64,000 nucleotides of DNA from a bacterium (GTDB lineage: Bacteria > Planctomycetota > Planctomycetia > Pirellulales > Pirellulaceae). This document shows positions 17,782-26,603 of the stretch, one piece after another. Position 1 is the first letter of the stretch. The number at the start of each line of letters is the position of its first letter. The notes beneath the pieces were generated by a model. The model had not been told where the DNA came from. It saw nothing but the letters and a program-made list of their open reading frames with translations, and ran no database searches. Made by a program: the position numbers and the translations under genes. The DNA is taken from positions 1-64,000 of the forward strand of contig JAUIGN010000019.1 in the NCBI GenBank assembly GCA_030430075.1, in the 5' to 3' direction.

Positions 17782-18972
17782 ATGCTAGATCGCGACGACA
17801 ACGGGCCGCCGGAGGACGCCGATCCACCCCTCGCCGAAAGGCATCACGGCGGTCAGGAGCCTTCCCGGCAGCCGGTCCAAGGGCCGGCGGGCGACGAGCC
17901 GATCCCTGCCCAATTGGCCGAGCCGGCGCCGGCGAAAAGCAGTCCCGTGCGAGCCTACCTGGAACGTGTCGAGCCGGTATTTGAGGCCGAGCTCAGTGAT
18001 GGTCAGCCGGTTCCGGATCAGGACACGTCGCCGGCACAGCCGCCCCCCGTGCCGCGCCGCCGCCGCATCGTCTTACCGGTCGTGTTGTTCCTGCTCACCT
18101 GCCTGACGACGTTCGTCGCCGGGGCCTGCAAATGGTGGCCGGCGGATTATCTGCTGGCCCCTTGGCTGGGCAACGACATGCGGGTGATCGCTGTCGAGTC
18201 GCTTGAATCGCCCCTCCGTCGCATGCTGTTGACGAACTGGCAAGACGGGCTGATCTATATGGTGTGCGTGCTGGCCATCCTCTTCTGTCATGAGATGGGC
18301 CATTTCCTCGCCACCTTGCGATATCGGGTCGCGGCGAGCCTGCCGTTTTTCCTGCCCTTTCCGGCCGCGCCGTTCGGCACGCTGGGGGCCGTCATCGGGA
18401 TGGACGGTCGCCGCGCAAATCGCAAAGAGATCTTCGATATCGGCATTGCCGGGCCGCTCGCGGGGCTGGTCGTCGCCATCCCGGTCCTGTGGGTCGGCGT
18501 GGGCAGCCTTGATACCTCGGGGACCGCTCACGGGATGTTTCAGGTCGAGCCGCCACTGATCGCCCGTTGGATGCTCGCGCTGCGGCAACCGGAGGGCTAC
18601 GTGGCTGGGGACATGATCTGGCAAAGCCAACTGAACCCGTACCTGATGGCAGGCTGGTTTGGCATGATCATTACCGGCCTGAACATGATGCCGGTCAGCC
18701 AGCTCGACGGCGGCCACGTGATCTACACGTTGTTCGGTAAGAATTCTCGCTGGATCGCTCGAGCGTTCATCATGCTCACCCTGGCCGCGATGGTGATGAA
18801 CTGGGTGAACCGGGGTGTGTTCCTGATGGTGTTGATGGTGATGTTCATCGGCATCGATCATCCGCCGACCAGCGACGACACCGTCAAGCTGGGACCCTTC
18901 CGGACGGTCCTGGGATACGCCTCGCTGGCAATCCCGTTTGTCTGCTTCGCTCCGCAGCTATTCTTGGTCTAA
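17782..18972 (+). CDS. Site-2 protease family (M50) membrane metallopeptidase
   Basis: 396 aa. An acidic and Pro-rich cytosolic N-terminus of about 90 residues is followed by six or so membrane segments. The zinc motif HEMGH lies in ILFCHEMGHFLATL, and the third ligand is in NMMPVSQLDGGHVIY (LDGG motif). The RRANRKEIFDIGIAGPLAGLVV stretch is typical of M50 proteases of this branch. Such enzymes cut transmembrane substrates, usually anti-sigma factors. No PDZ domain is present. The substrate is unknown and no anti-sigma gene is adjacent. Confidence 0.88.
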   Translation: MLDRDDNGPPEDADPPLAERHHGGQEPSRQPVQGPAGDEPIPAQLAEPAPAKSSPVRAYLERVEPVFEAELSDGQPVPDQDTSPAQPPPVPRRRRIVLPVVLFLLTCLTTFVAGACKWWPADYLLAPWLGNDMRVIAVESLESPLRRMLLTNWQDGLIYMVCVLAILFCHEMGHFLATLRYRVAASLPFFLPFPAAPFGTLGAVIGMDGRRANRKEIFDIGIAGPLAGLVVAIPVLWVGVGSLDTSGTAHGMFQVEPPLIARWMLALRQPEGYVAGDMIWQSQLNPYLMAGWFGMIITGLNMMPVSQLDGGHVIYTLFGKNSRWIARAFIMLTLAAMVMNWVNRGVFLMVLMVMFIGIDHPPTSDDTVKLGPFRTVLGYASLAIPFVCFAPQLFLV

Positions 18973-19126
18973 GGCGAAGGGTGTTGACGACTTCCGGCCC
19001 GTCCGTTGCGATGGGTTCATCGGCGTGCTTCTCGGCTCGTTTCCACGCACACCTTGGAGCGTGATCGTCAGCCCGCCGCTCCTCGGACGACTCATCAGCC
19101 GTTTGGCTCCAGCCTTGGCTCGTTCC

Positions 19127-19196
19127 TCAGCCGTTGGGCTTTCGCCCCGGTTCGGTTGATCGCCGAAAAGACCGGGCGTTAACGCGCTCCGGCTGA
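19127..19196. repeat. Paired inverted module (about 70 bp)
   Basis: Starts TCAGCCGTTGGGC and ends GCGCTCCGGCTGA, so the outer ends are inverted copies of each other. Each half carries a variant of CCGGG..TTAACGC / GCCCAACGG. A module of the same length and layout lies at 33788-33856, and a single arm at 6673. Confidence 0.65.
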
Positions 19197-19305
19197 GACG
19201 CGGGGCGACTTGGGCCGGTTCGCCGCCAACGACTTCGAAACTGGGGCTGCGCTGAATGGTTGCTTGGTTGTGGTTAATCCGGGCTGGGAAATGGAGCGCT
19301 GCGGC

Positions 19306-19328
19306 GGGGGCGGGGGCGGGGGCGGGGG
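19306..19328 (+). other. Potential G-quadruplex
   Basis: Four runs of five G separated by single C bases on the plus strand, immediately before the 49-bp core repeat. Single-base loops are the most favourable arrangement for a parallel quadruplex. It lies between convergent genes. Confidence 0.7.
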
Positions 19329-19535
19329 AGACCTTCGGTCGGCGGTTTCGGCGGGGTCAGAGACCCGCGCCGAGCAGGGGGGCAGAGACCAGCGCCGAGC
19401 AGGGGGGGCAGAGACCCGCGCCGAGCAGGAGGTCAGTGAACGCGCCGAGCAGAGGGGGCAGAGACCTGCGCCGAGCAGGAGGTCAGTGAACGCGCCGAGC
19501 AGGGGGGGGCAGAGACCTGCGCCGAACGGGAGGTT
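19327..19535 (+). repeat. 49-bp core repeat plus tandem units
   Basis: The core (19327-19375) differs from the copies at 5318 and 25265 by one base (TCAGAG for TCGGAG). About six degenerate units of the form CAGAGACCTGCGCCGAGCAGG follow, some separated by AGGTCAGTGAACGCGCC. The whole gap 18973-19641 has no gene; it holds this array, the G-rich run and a paired inverted module. Confidence 0.88.
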
Positions 19536-19641
19536 GCGGTGGCGGAATGGGCTTGGGGTGCCGGGGCCGATGCTGCCCTGGCACTTCGGCCACCCTCCAC
19601 CACATCCGCACGCGCTGTCAGTTGGTCTCCATGAAAATTGG

Positions 19642-20607
19642 TCAGTCCGTCTCGGCGACAACAGGCGTCTTGAGAATGCCGATGGAACTGATCGACGCTT
19701 CCACTTCGTCGCCCGGCTGAAGATAGGTGCCGCTGGCGTGTCCAACCCCTTGGGCCGTCCCCGTCGAAATGATGTCGCCCGGCTCCAGCGTGACAAAACT
19801 CGAAATGAATTCGATGACCGCCGCCACCGGGAAGATCTGCTGCGCCGTCGAGGCGTCCTGATGGACCTGGCCATTGACCGTCAGCTTGAGATCCAGGGTT
19901 TGGGGGTCGGGAATCTCGTCGGGCGTTGCCACACAGGGACCGCACGGGCAGAAACTGTCGTGCCACTTTCCATGCAGCCAGTCAAAGAAGCTGTCCTTTT
20001 CTCGAGGCTTGCGGCCGGGATTCGGTCGGAAGATCCGATTCGAGATATCGTTGATGACCGTGTAGCCGGCCACGTAGTCGAGGGCTTCCGCTTCGCTAAC
20101 GCCCTTGGCCTTCTTGCCGATGATCACCGCCAATTCGAGCTCCCAGTCGATGTGGTCCGGTGAAATCCGGGGGATGGTTACCGGCTTACCGGGGTCGGTG
20201 AGCGTGGTTGTGGGTGGCTTCATGAAGACGTACGGAAAGGTCTCCGCCCGTTCGGCGGCGATGCCACCCCCTTCTTCGATATGCTTGGCATAGTTCCCTG
20301 CCAGCAGGAAAAGCTTGCGAGGCCTGGGAATCGGCAGCAACAGTTCGACGTCGCCCACGGGCAGCGTTGCGTCGTCCGGCAGTTCGCATTCCGGGCTGGC
20401 AAAGAATTCGGCCAGCTTTCTCGTCGTCTCGTACGCCTCGCCCTGGGGCGGCAGGAAGTCGATCAGGGATTCGCTAATCGGCAAGACCGAGTTTTCCTTG
20501 GTGGCCATCGTCAGGGCGCGCGCCACGGACGAAAGGGGTACCACGCGGTCGTCATCGTAAAACCCGACCCACGCCCGGCCCTGATATCGAAATCGGCATA
20601 ATCGCAT
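19642..20607 (-). CDS. Fumarylacetoacetate hydrolase family protein
   Basis: 321 aa. The FAH/HpaG fold is marked by LFLLAGNYAKHIEEGG, the metal-binding Glu-x-Glu in IDWELELAVIIGKKAKGV, GYTVINDISNR, and the C-terminal LEPGDIISTGTAQGVGHA. Enzymes of this family are Mg-dependent hydrolases, decarboxylases or hydratases acting on acylpyruvates and catechol-cleavage products. The exact substrate is unknown and no pathway partners are adjacent. Start: ATG 20607 with GAGGAG upstream; the longest frame adds ten residues. Confidence 0.9.
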   Translation of the reverse strand: MRLCRFRYQGRAWVGFYDDDRVVPLSSVARALTMATKENSVLPISESLIDFLPPQGEAYETTRKLAEFFASPECELPDDATLPVGDVELLLPIPRPRKLFLLAGNYAKHIEEGGGIAAERAETFPYVFMKPPTTTLTDPGKPVTIPRISPDHIDWELELAVIIGKKAKGVSEAEALDYVAGYTVINDISNRIFRPNPGRKPREKDSFFDWLHGKWHDSFCPCGPCVATPDEIPDPQTLDLKLTVNGQVHQDASTAQQIFPVAAVIEFISSFVTLEPGDIISTGTAQGVGHASGTYLQPGDEVEASISSIGILKTPVVAETD

Positions 20608-20800
20608 CCTTGGCTCCTCTGGATTCGCGGTAAGCAATGAAGTGAAACCGGGCGAGACGCCGCCCCGTTTCAGCCGGCGAGCGAGGCTGCTCGGACGGAT
20701 CGAAGCGACACCTCAGTTGCCAACATTCTACCGTTGTCGGCGCTGCGGGGGGGGCGCGTCCCCTGCATCCGCGTCGAACCGCAGTTCGCTGGCGAGTACC

Positions 20801-21178
20801 TTACAATTGCGGAACCGTCTCGGCGAAGTAGGTTGCCAGGTTATGTTGAGATCCTTCTAGCAATCGCCGTCGCACCTGCTCGTGAGGAAATGCGACACTC
20901 CGGCTTCCCCGCACGGCCGGCTTACCATCGTGTTCGACCCACGCGGCATCGCTGACCTGGATCATCACTTCCCCCAGGAACGCGCCCCAGGTCCGCGTCA
21001 GCAGAGCGATGTTCTCTTCCGACTTACCGCCGGCAATCGCGTATTCGACCATCTCCACATTGTCTTCCAAATCAGCGACGCTCGCCGCCGTCAGGCCGAG
21101 TTCCAGAACGAGATGCTTCCGCGAAAACCGCTGTGCCTCGAGAAGATCACGTGCCATCTGTTCCGCCAACGTCGTCAT
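20801..21178 (-). CDS. Small protein of unknown function
   Basis: 125 aa, acidic and helical-looking, with no export signal. Conspicuous text is LEDNVEMVEYAIAGGKSEEN followed by LTRTWGAFLGEVM, which suggests a compact alpha/beta domain. I cannot name a family with confidence. ATG with a GAGGAA-type ribosome site just upstream supports real coding. It lies upstream of the FAH gene on the same strand with about 190 bp between, so co-transcription is possible. Confidence 0.68.
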   Translation of the reverse strand: MTTLAEQMARDLLEAQRFSRKHLVLELGLTAASVADLEDNVEMVEYAIAGGKSEENIALLTRTWGAFLGEVMIQVSDAAWVEHDGKPAVRGSRSVAFPHEQVRRRLLEGSQHNLATYFAETVPQL

Positions 21179-21332
21179 GCGAGTTCCTCGGAGAAGCGTC
21201 GAAAAGGCTGAAGGGCTCCAGGAGAAGGGATCAGCGACAATCGTCGGTCAGAAGAGGCGAATCGGGAAAGTAGAGAATACGGATTTGCCGCACGCCGGTC
21301 ACCCCCCGTCCGCTCGCCGCGAGCCCAGTGCG

Positions 21333-21499
21333 TGCTCGGCGCGGGCCCGGAGAATGCCCGCCGCGGGCCCGGAGAATGCTCGCCGCGGCCCCGGAGAGTG
21401 CTCGCCGCGGGCCCGGAGAGTGCTCGGCACAGGTCCGAAGAGTGCTCGGCGCGGGCCCGGAGAATGCCCGCCGCGGGCCCGGAGAGTGCTCGGCGCGGG
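21333..21499 (-). repeat. 22-bp tandem repeat array (about 7.6 copies)
   Basis: Seven and a half head-to-tail units of TGCTCGGCGCGGGCCCGGAG plus two bases, with scattered substitutions (TGCCCGCC, TGCTCGCC). The array abuts the inverted 49-bp core at 21488-21536 and is its tandem extension at this locus. Long stop-free frames in all directions are a side effect. Confidence 0.88.
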
Positions 21500-21536
21500 T
21501 CTCCGACCCCGCCGAAACCGCCGACCGAAGGTCTCC
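21488..21536 (-). repeat. 49-bp core repeat, inverted copy
   Basis: Reverse complement of the core at 5318-5366, with no change that I can see. It ends in GGTCTCC on the plus strand and is joined on its left to the 22-bp array. Confidence 0.88.
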
Positions 21537-21558
21537 CCCCGAACATCCCCCGTTCCGG

Positions 21559-21606
21559 CCCATCTCATGTCATGCCCATCTCATGTCATGCCCATCTCAT
21601 GTCATG
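21559..21606 (-). repeat. Three perfect 16-bp direct repeats
   Basis: CCCATCTCATGTCATG occurs three times without a mismatch (21559-21574, 21575-21590, 21591-21606). The last copy runs into the dispersed palindrome at 21601, so the triplication probably arose from the left end of that element. Confidence 0.85.
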
Positions 21607-21617
21607 CACAGCATGAC
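21601..21617. repeat. Dispersed palindrome GTCATGC-ACA-GCATGAC
   Basis: Perfect 7-bp arms, followed by CTACGAAA (shared shoulder). It is intergenic, in the 534-bp gap 21179-21712 that has no gene. Confidence 0.78.
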
Positions 21618-21712
21618 CTACGAAATGCTACGAAACGCTCGACGAGCCTCACCCATCGAAACGATTCGGAACCCATTCTTCCCGCTGGTGAACGACCGCG
21701 TTGTGTCCCAGT

Positions 21713-22663
21713 CTATCGCGGCGGATCGCTCGGACGCCCGGCCACCTTCGCACCGGCAAGTGCTCGATCGCCGTCTCGCAGGTCGATCTCCCAACGCTCT
21801 ACGGTTGCGGCAGCACGGATCTCCGTCGCCAGCTCGCGCAGCAAGCGAATCTTCTGGGTGGTCGATGCCTCACCGACCACTTCCTTTCCCGGGGCGCTCC
21901 CCCAAATGAACCGATCGCCGCGGCGCGTCATCAGCTCGTAGACGATGGGGTCGGAAGAACGGTGTTCTCCGCGCGTCGAAGCGACGGTGATGCGGTGGAG
22001 TTGCATCTCCTGCCAGTTGCCTTCCACCAGGGCCGCCAGTTGGGCCGCACCGGCGACGCGCGGATCGGGCCACGGGGTTCCTACCGGGAGCCAGGGGATG
22101 AGGTCGCTCACCGTAATTCGCAGCATGGGGATCGCTTCCCCTTGAAAATCACTTGGCGGCAGCAGGACCGCTTCGGCGTCGACGGGGAGCACACCATCTT
22201 CGTCCTTGGGTGACATGGCGCGGGGGATCTCGACCCAGGCTACGGGTCGACGATAACGCAGATCAACATCGACACGTCCGTTCGGCCCCTTGTTGACCCG
22301 ATTCACCTTGGCGACCCAGGAATGCAATTCGAAGGCCCGATAGACCTTGTAGGCCAGGTCATGGTCGAGCGTCGACAGTTCGCCCAAACTCCCGTCGCGA
22401 AATGCTTCGGCGCGAACGTCCGCCTTAATCCACTCGGGTTGTTCGGTGACGTGAATCTCCGCAACCGTAAGCACCGTCCCACTCTGTTCAAGTGCCGGAC
22501 GTCCCCACTTCTTCCAGGCCCAGACTCCGCCGATCGTGCAACCCAGCACCAGCATGACGCAAAGCACCAGGTTGGGAGAGACGCTCACCACCGGCCCAAG
22601 CAGATTGCCCATCCCGCCGCTCGGCGGTGGCGTGTTCTTTTTCGATTTTCTGCTAGCAGCCAT
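21713..22663 (-). CDS. FtsQ/DivIB-like POTRA membrane protein
   Basis: 316 aa. A short basic cytosolic tail (residues 1-25) precedes one membrane helix (VLCVMLVLGCTIGGVWAW) and an exported domain. The first exported section looks like an FtsQ POTRA and beta domain: a WIKADVRAEAF start, LAYKVYRAFELHSWVAKVNRV, then VDVDLRYRRPVAWVEI and PVDAEAVLLP. In FtsQ this region links early and late division proteins. Division or envelope function is inference from this pattern only; no other dcw genes lie nearby. Start: ATG with GGGAGGAGAGG directly upstream. Confidence 0.68.
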   Translation of the reverse strand: MAASRKSKKNTPPPSGGMGNLLGPVVSVSPNLVLCVMLVLGCTIGGVWAWKKWGRPALEQSGTVLTVAEIHVTEQPEWIKADVRAEAFRDGSLGELSTLDHDLAYKVYRAFELHSWVAKVNRVNKGPNGRVDVDLRYRRPVAWVEIPRAMSPKDEDGVLPVDAEAVLLPPSDFQGEAIPMLRITVSDLIPWLPVGTPWPDPRVAGAAQLAALVEGNWQEMQLHRITVASTRGEHRSSDPIVYELMTRRGDRFIWGSAPGKEVVGEASTTQKIRLLRELATEIRAAATVERWEIDLRDGDRALAGAKVAGRPSDPPR

Positions 22664-22812
22664 CCTCTCCTCCCAGAAGGCGGAGAGCATAGCAGAGCGA
22701 CGCCGTTGGCAGAATCGCGATTTCTTCGCATTCTTCTTGAGACGGACGCCACGGAATTCACCGCAACCGGCCGCCGTTCGCTCGGCGACCAGGACGCAGG
22801 TCGGTTCGCCAA

Positions 22813-25026
22813 TCAGTCCGTCCGAGGGCGGCTACGGAGCAATCGCAGACCGTTCATGACGACCAACAGCGAGGCCCCCATATCGGCGGCGATCGCCATC
22901 CAGAGCGACGCTACGCTGGCCAGCGTCAAGAAAATGAAGACGAGCTTCAGCCCCAAGGCGATGGCAATGTTCTGCTTGATGACCCGCAGCGTCTTTCGAG
23001 CCAACTCGATGAGCCACGGCAATCGCTCGAGTTGGTCCGACATCAGAGCGATGTCGGCCGCCTCAATGGCGGCATCCGTCCCGATTGTCCCCATGGCGAT
23101 CCCCAGATTCGACGCCGCCATCGCGGGTGCATCATTGATGCCGTCGCCGATCATGGCGACCTGGCCAAAACGCTGCCGCAGTCGCTCGACATGCCCGACC
23201 TTCTCAGCCGGCAACGTGCCGGCAAAGAATTCGTCCACCCCAACCGCCGCGGCAATCGACTCCGCCGCGACCCGGTTGTCGCCTGTCAGCATCGCAACAT
23301 GCTCGATCCCTTGCCGCTTCAATCGCCCAATCACGGCTCGGCTTTCGTCCCGGACCGCGTCGGCAAAACCGATCAGGCCACAGACATGGTCGGGCGTGCC
23401 GATGGCGACCACCGAGTGTCCTGCGCGTTCCAGGGCCGCGCTGCGCTCGGCCGCCTCGCCGCCGGCGACAATCTTCTCATGCATGAACCGCTGGCTGCCG
23501 ATCCAATACTCGCGACCGCCTACGACCCCCTCGGCGCCGCGCCCTGCCAGGACACGGTAGCCTTCAACCGCACGTACGGGCACAGCCTCCTCGTCACCAC
23601 ACCTCAAGATGGCCTGCGCCAGGGGATGGGTGCTGCCCGCCTCCATCGCCACCGCCCGCTCCAGCAACTCTTCGCGCGAATGCTCGTTCAGCGGCACAAC
23701 CTGGCGGACGGTCGGCCGGCCGTGTGTCAACGTGCCGGTTTTGTCGAAGGCAATCGCTTTGAGATGAGCGGCCGCTTCCAGGAAGCGGCCGCCTTTGATC
23801 AGCACGCCATGATGGGCAGCCGCGGTCAACGCCGACACGATACTCACCGGCGTCGATATGACCAAGGCACAAGGGCAGGCGATCACCAGCAGCACCAACC
23901 CGTTGTAGATCGATTGCTGCCAGCCCAACATTCCCATCCAGGGCGGCAGCACGCCGACGCCGATTGCCAGGAGAATCATCGCCGGCGTGTAGTAGCGCGC
24001 GAATCGCTCGATCCACTGCTCCGTTGGCGCACGACTGGCATGCGACTCCTGCACCAGATGGATCATCCGGGCCAGCGTGGTGTCATTGGCGGCATGGGTC
24101 ACGCGCATTTCAAAGGCGCCGTCGATATTCATCGAGCCGGCGTAGACTTGATCCTCGGGTTGCCGCGCCAAGGGTAGCGACTCGCCGGTAATCGGCGATT
24201 GATCGACCGAAGTCTCTCCGCTGGAAATAACTCCGTCCAGCCCGATCCGCTCGCCCGGCCGCACCACCACCGTATCGCCGACCCTGATCGACGCAATCGG
24301 CTGCTCTTCGATCGCCCCCGTGCAAGCGTGCCTCTTCCGGGCAACGGGCGGCGCCAGCTCCAACAACGAAGCGATCGCCTGGCGAGCTCGTCCCAGGCTC
24401 CAATGCTCCAAGAGCAACGAAACGCTGAACAGGAACGTCACCACTCCCGCCTCGAACCACTGGCCGATGACCAGTGCACCGACGACCGCGATGCACATCA
24501 ACAGGTTGATGTCCGCGGTGAGTCGCCGTACCGCCGCCCAGGCTTTGGGCACGACCAACCAACCACTGAGGACGATCGACGCCAGGTACAACAGGCGCGA
24601 TGCGAGCGGGACAGGTGCGGCCGCCTCCAAGGTTTCGAGCCCCAGCGCAACGGGCAGACTGCGGGCCAGGAAAGCGTGCAGAGCAAACGCCGCCAGCAGC
24701 AACGTGCCGGCGGCGACCGTCGCTGCGGATCGGCTCAACCGCCATCCCACTGGCTCGGCGGCCGCTCCCCGGACGGGCCCGGCCGCGTCGCCTGTCGTTG
24801 CAGATTCGTCAATGATCCGCCCGGCCATCCTCAGGGCGTTGATGCGCAAGAGAATCTCCTCGGGATCAATCCGGGCCGGGTCGAATGTCGCGTACATCCG
24901 ATGGCCGATCACGTCGAAGTCAAGCCTCTCGACGCCGGCCAGCCGCTCTAACTGGGCCCGCAATTGCCGCACCTCTTCGGCACAATCGAGCTCGTCAATC
25001 AGGAATTGGGTCCGCTGCATCGCCAT
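22813..25026 (-). CDS. Heavy-metal P-type ATPase (Zn/Cd/Pb type)
   Basis: A 737-aa exporter. An N-terminal heavy-metal-associated domain (residues about 5-70) has a single-Cys DCAEE motif, as seen in zinc-type pumps, instead of CxxC. The P1B core follows: TGESLPL actuator loop, CPCALVISTP in the metal-binding helix (near 385), DKTGTLTHG phosphorylation site (near 430), a His-Pro pair (GSTHPLAQAI) and GDGINDAPAM. Predicted function is Zn2+, Cd2+ or Pb2+ efflux. It is divergent from a ZIP-family uptake protein across 430 bp, so the two may balance zinc. ATG 25026 or 25020 may be the start. Confidence 0.92.
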   Translation of the reverse strand: MAMQRTQFLIDELDCAEEVRQLRAQLERLAGVERLDFDVIGHRMYATFDPARIDPEEILLRINALRMAGRIIDESATTGDAAGPVRGAAAEPVGWRLSRSAATVAAGTLLLAAFALHAFLARSLPVALGLETLEAAAPVPLASRLLYLASIVLSGWLVVPKAWAAVRRLTADINLLMCIAVVGALVIGQWFEAGVVTFLFSVSLLLEHWSLGRARQAIASLLELAPPVARKRHACTGAIEEQPIASIRVGDTVVVRPGERIGLDGVISSGETSVDQSPITGESLPLARQPEDQVYAGSMNIDGAFEMRVTHAANDTTLARMIHLVQESHASRAPTEQWIERFARYYTPAMILLAIGVGVLPPWMGMLGWQQSIYNGLVLLVIACPCALVISTPVSIVSALTAAAHHGVLIKGGRFLEAAAHLKAIAFDKTGTLTHGRPTVRQVVPLNEHSREELLERAVAMEAGSTHPLAQAILRCGDEEAVPVRAVEGYRVLAGRGAEGVVGGREYWIGSQRFMHEKIVAGGEAAERSAALERAGHSVVAIGTPDHVCGLIGFADAVRDESRAVIGRLKRQGIEHVAMLTGDNRVAAESIAAAVGVDEFFAGTLPAEKVGHVERLRQRFGQVAMIGDGINDAPAMAASNLGIAMGTIGTDAAIEAADIALMSDQLERLPWLIELARKTLRVIKQNIAIALGLKLVFIFLTLASVASLWMAIAADMGASLLVVMNGLRLLRSRPRTD

Positions 25027-25264
25027 GCTGCCACTTTAGGCGATTCAGCAGGTTTGAGACATGCCAGGTCTGGCAAACGCTGGGCCGTCACGGCAATCTC
25101 CCGCCGGAAAACTTCTCTTTTTCCTGGCAGCTCAGGGCAAGTCGACGACGTTGGAACCGATTCGTGACTTCCGCTGGGACTCCGCGGTCGTGCGCTTGGC
25201 GCCGGCCGGGAAGGGATGTGGGAAGCGGCGGTTCGTTGTTACGTGGCTGGGTTGTTGGGGAATT

Positions 25265-25385
25265 GGAGACCTTCGGTCGGCGGTTTCGGCGGGGTCGGAG
25301 ACCCGCGCCGAGCAAGACATGGAATCCCGTGCCCAGCGAGGGGGAATCCTGCGCCGAGCAAGACATGGAGACGCGTGCCGAGCGA
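25265..25385 (+). repeat. 49-bp core repeat plus degenerate units
   Basis: The core at 25265-25313 matches the copy at 5318-5366. Three decayed units follow (GGAATCCCGTGCCCAGCG, GGAATCCTGCGCCGAGC, GGAGACGCGTGCCGAGCG), some separated by AAGACAT. It occupies part of the shared upstream region of the divergent metal-transport genes. The remainder of 25027-25455 has no gene. Confidence 0.86.
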
Positions 25386-25455
25386 AGTACGGTCCTTGCC
25401 AATCAGAGGCATTTGCCTAGGATGGTCAGTTTGCCCAAGAGGTTCGATTGCCGAC

Positions 25456-26370
25456 GTGCTGATCTTCATCTACTGCATCCTGATTGCGCTCAGTTCGCTC
25501 TTCGGCGGCTGGTTGCCTGCGTTCGTCAAGCTCACGCATACGCGCATGCAGTTGATGATGAGTTTTGTCGGAGGCCTGATGCTCGGCGTGGCCCTCCTCC
25601 ATATGCTGCCTCACGCTTTCCTGGAGACCGGCTCGATCGATCACGCGGTCGGGGCGACCGTAATCGGCCTGCTGACCATGTTCTGCATGATTCGCATTCT
25701 GCACGTCCATCAGCACAGCCATGACGATGCCATCGCCGATCTGGACGAACACCATGATTGCGCACACGACCACGCCGCCCCAAGCCACGGTGCCGATGCC
25801 CATGGCAGCCACGATTCTCACGACCATGCCCATCATCTGAGCTGGGTGGGGCTCTTTGCCGGGCTGGCGATCCACACCTTGATTGACGGCGTGGCGCTGG
25901 CGGCGAGCGTCGCATCGGGAGTCGGCGATGGCAACACGACCACCTTTCTGGGCCTCGGCACGTTCTTCGCGATCTTGCTCCACAAACCGCTCGACGCCCT
26001 CTCCATCTCGGCACTCATGACCGCAGCCAACTGGTCGCCCCGCGCGGTCTCGATCGCCAACGCCGGCTTCGCGCTGATGTGTCCGCTGGGAGCCCTGGCG
26101 TTCTTCTTCGGCATCCAACAGTTGGGTGGCATTCAGCACCTCGTACTCGGCTCCGCACTCGGATTCTCGGCCGGCGTCTTCCTCTGCATCGCACTCGCCG
26201 ACATCTTGCCCGAAGTGCAGTTTCATCGCCACGATCGGGTCAGCTTGACGGCCGCCCTGATCGGCGGTCTCGTCCTGGCATGGCTGATCGGCTTGATTGA
26301 GCCGCCGCACTCGCATGGCCCCAACGAACCGCACCATGACCATCATGGACACGGCGATCACGCGCACTGA
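25456..26370 (+). CDS. ZIP-family metal permease with His-rich loops
   Basis: About 304 aa with eight hydrophobic segments. Two His-rich stretches flank the conserved core: a cytosolic loop rich in His/Asp at residues about 80-125, and a His-rich C-terminus. The helix pair LAIHTLIDGVALAASV and ILLHKPLDALSISALM carries the ZIP metal-pathway His/Asp/Lys positions. Predicted role is uptake of Zn2+ or another divalent metal. The start is uncertain: GTG 25456 fits the first helix, but the AAGAGG ribosome site (25437) is somewhat far. The longer frame upstream runs through the repeat and is unlikely to be translated. Confidence 0.82.
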   Translation: MLIFIYCILIALSSLFGGWLPAFVKLTHTRMQLMMSFVGGLMLGVALLHMLPHAFLETGSIDHAVGATVIGLLTMFCMIRILHVHQHSHDDAIADLDEHHDCAHDHAAPSHGADAHGSHDSHDHAHHLSWVGLFAGLAIHTLIDGVALAASVASGVGDGNTTTFLGLGTFFAILLHKPLDALSISALMTAANWSPRAVSIANAGFALMCPLGALAFFFGIQQLGGIQHLVLGSALGFSAGVFLCIALADILPEVQFHRHDRVSLTAALIGGLVLAWLIGLIEPPHSHGPNEPHHDHHGHGDHAH

Positions 26371-26603
26371 GCCGGCGTTTTGCTACGGGTCGAACCAAAT
26401 ACAATTGCCGTACATCCAGCGATGCGGGGGTCCAGGCAACTGTCGATGACGGGTTCCCACGGAATGCCAAGCCGTAGATCGTCACGCAGAGCACGCCCCG
26501 TCTTGTTCGCTGTTCAAACCGGACACGAGTGCGTTTCGGCCGCGAGCGAAAGGCGGCCCGATCTCATTGATCCACGGATCCGATCCGCCGGCCGCGAATC
26601 GGA

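Noticed and set aside
21333..21536. CRISPR array
   Set aside because: Units of 22 bp follow one another without unique spacers, and no cas gene is present.
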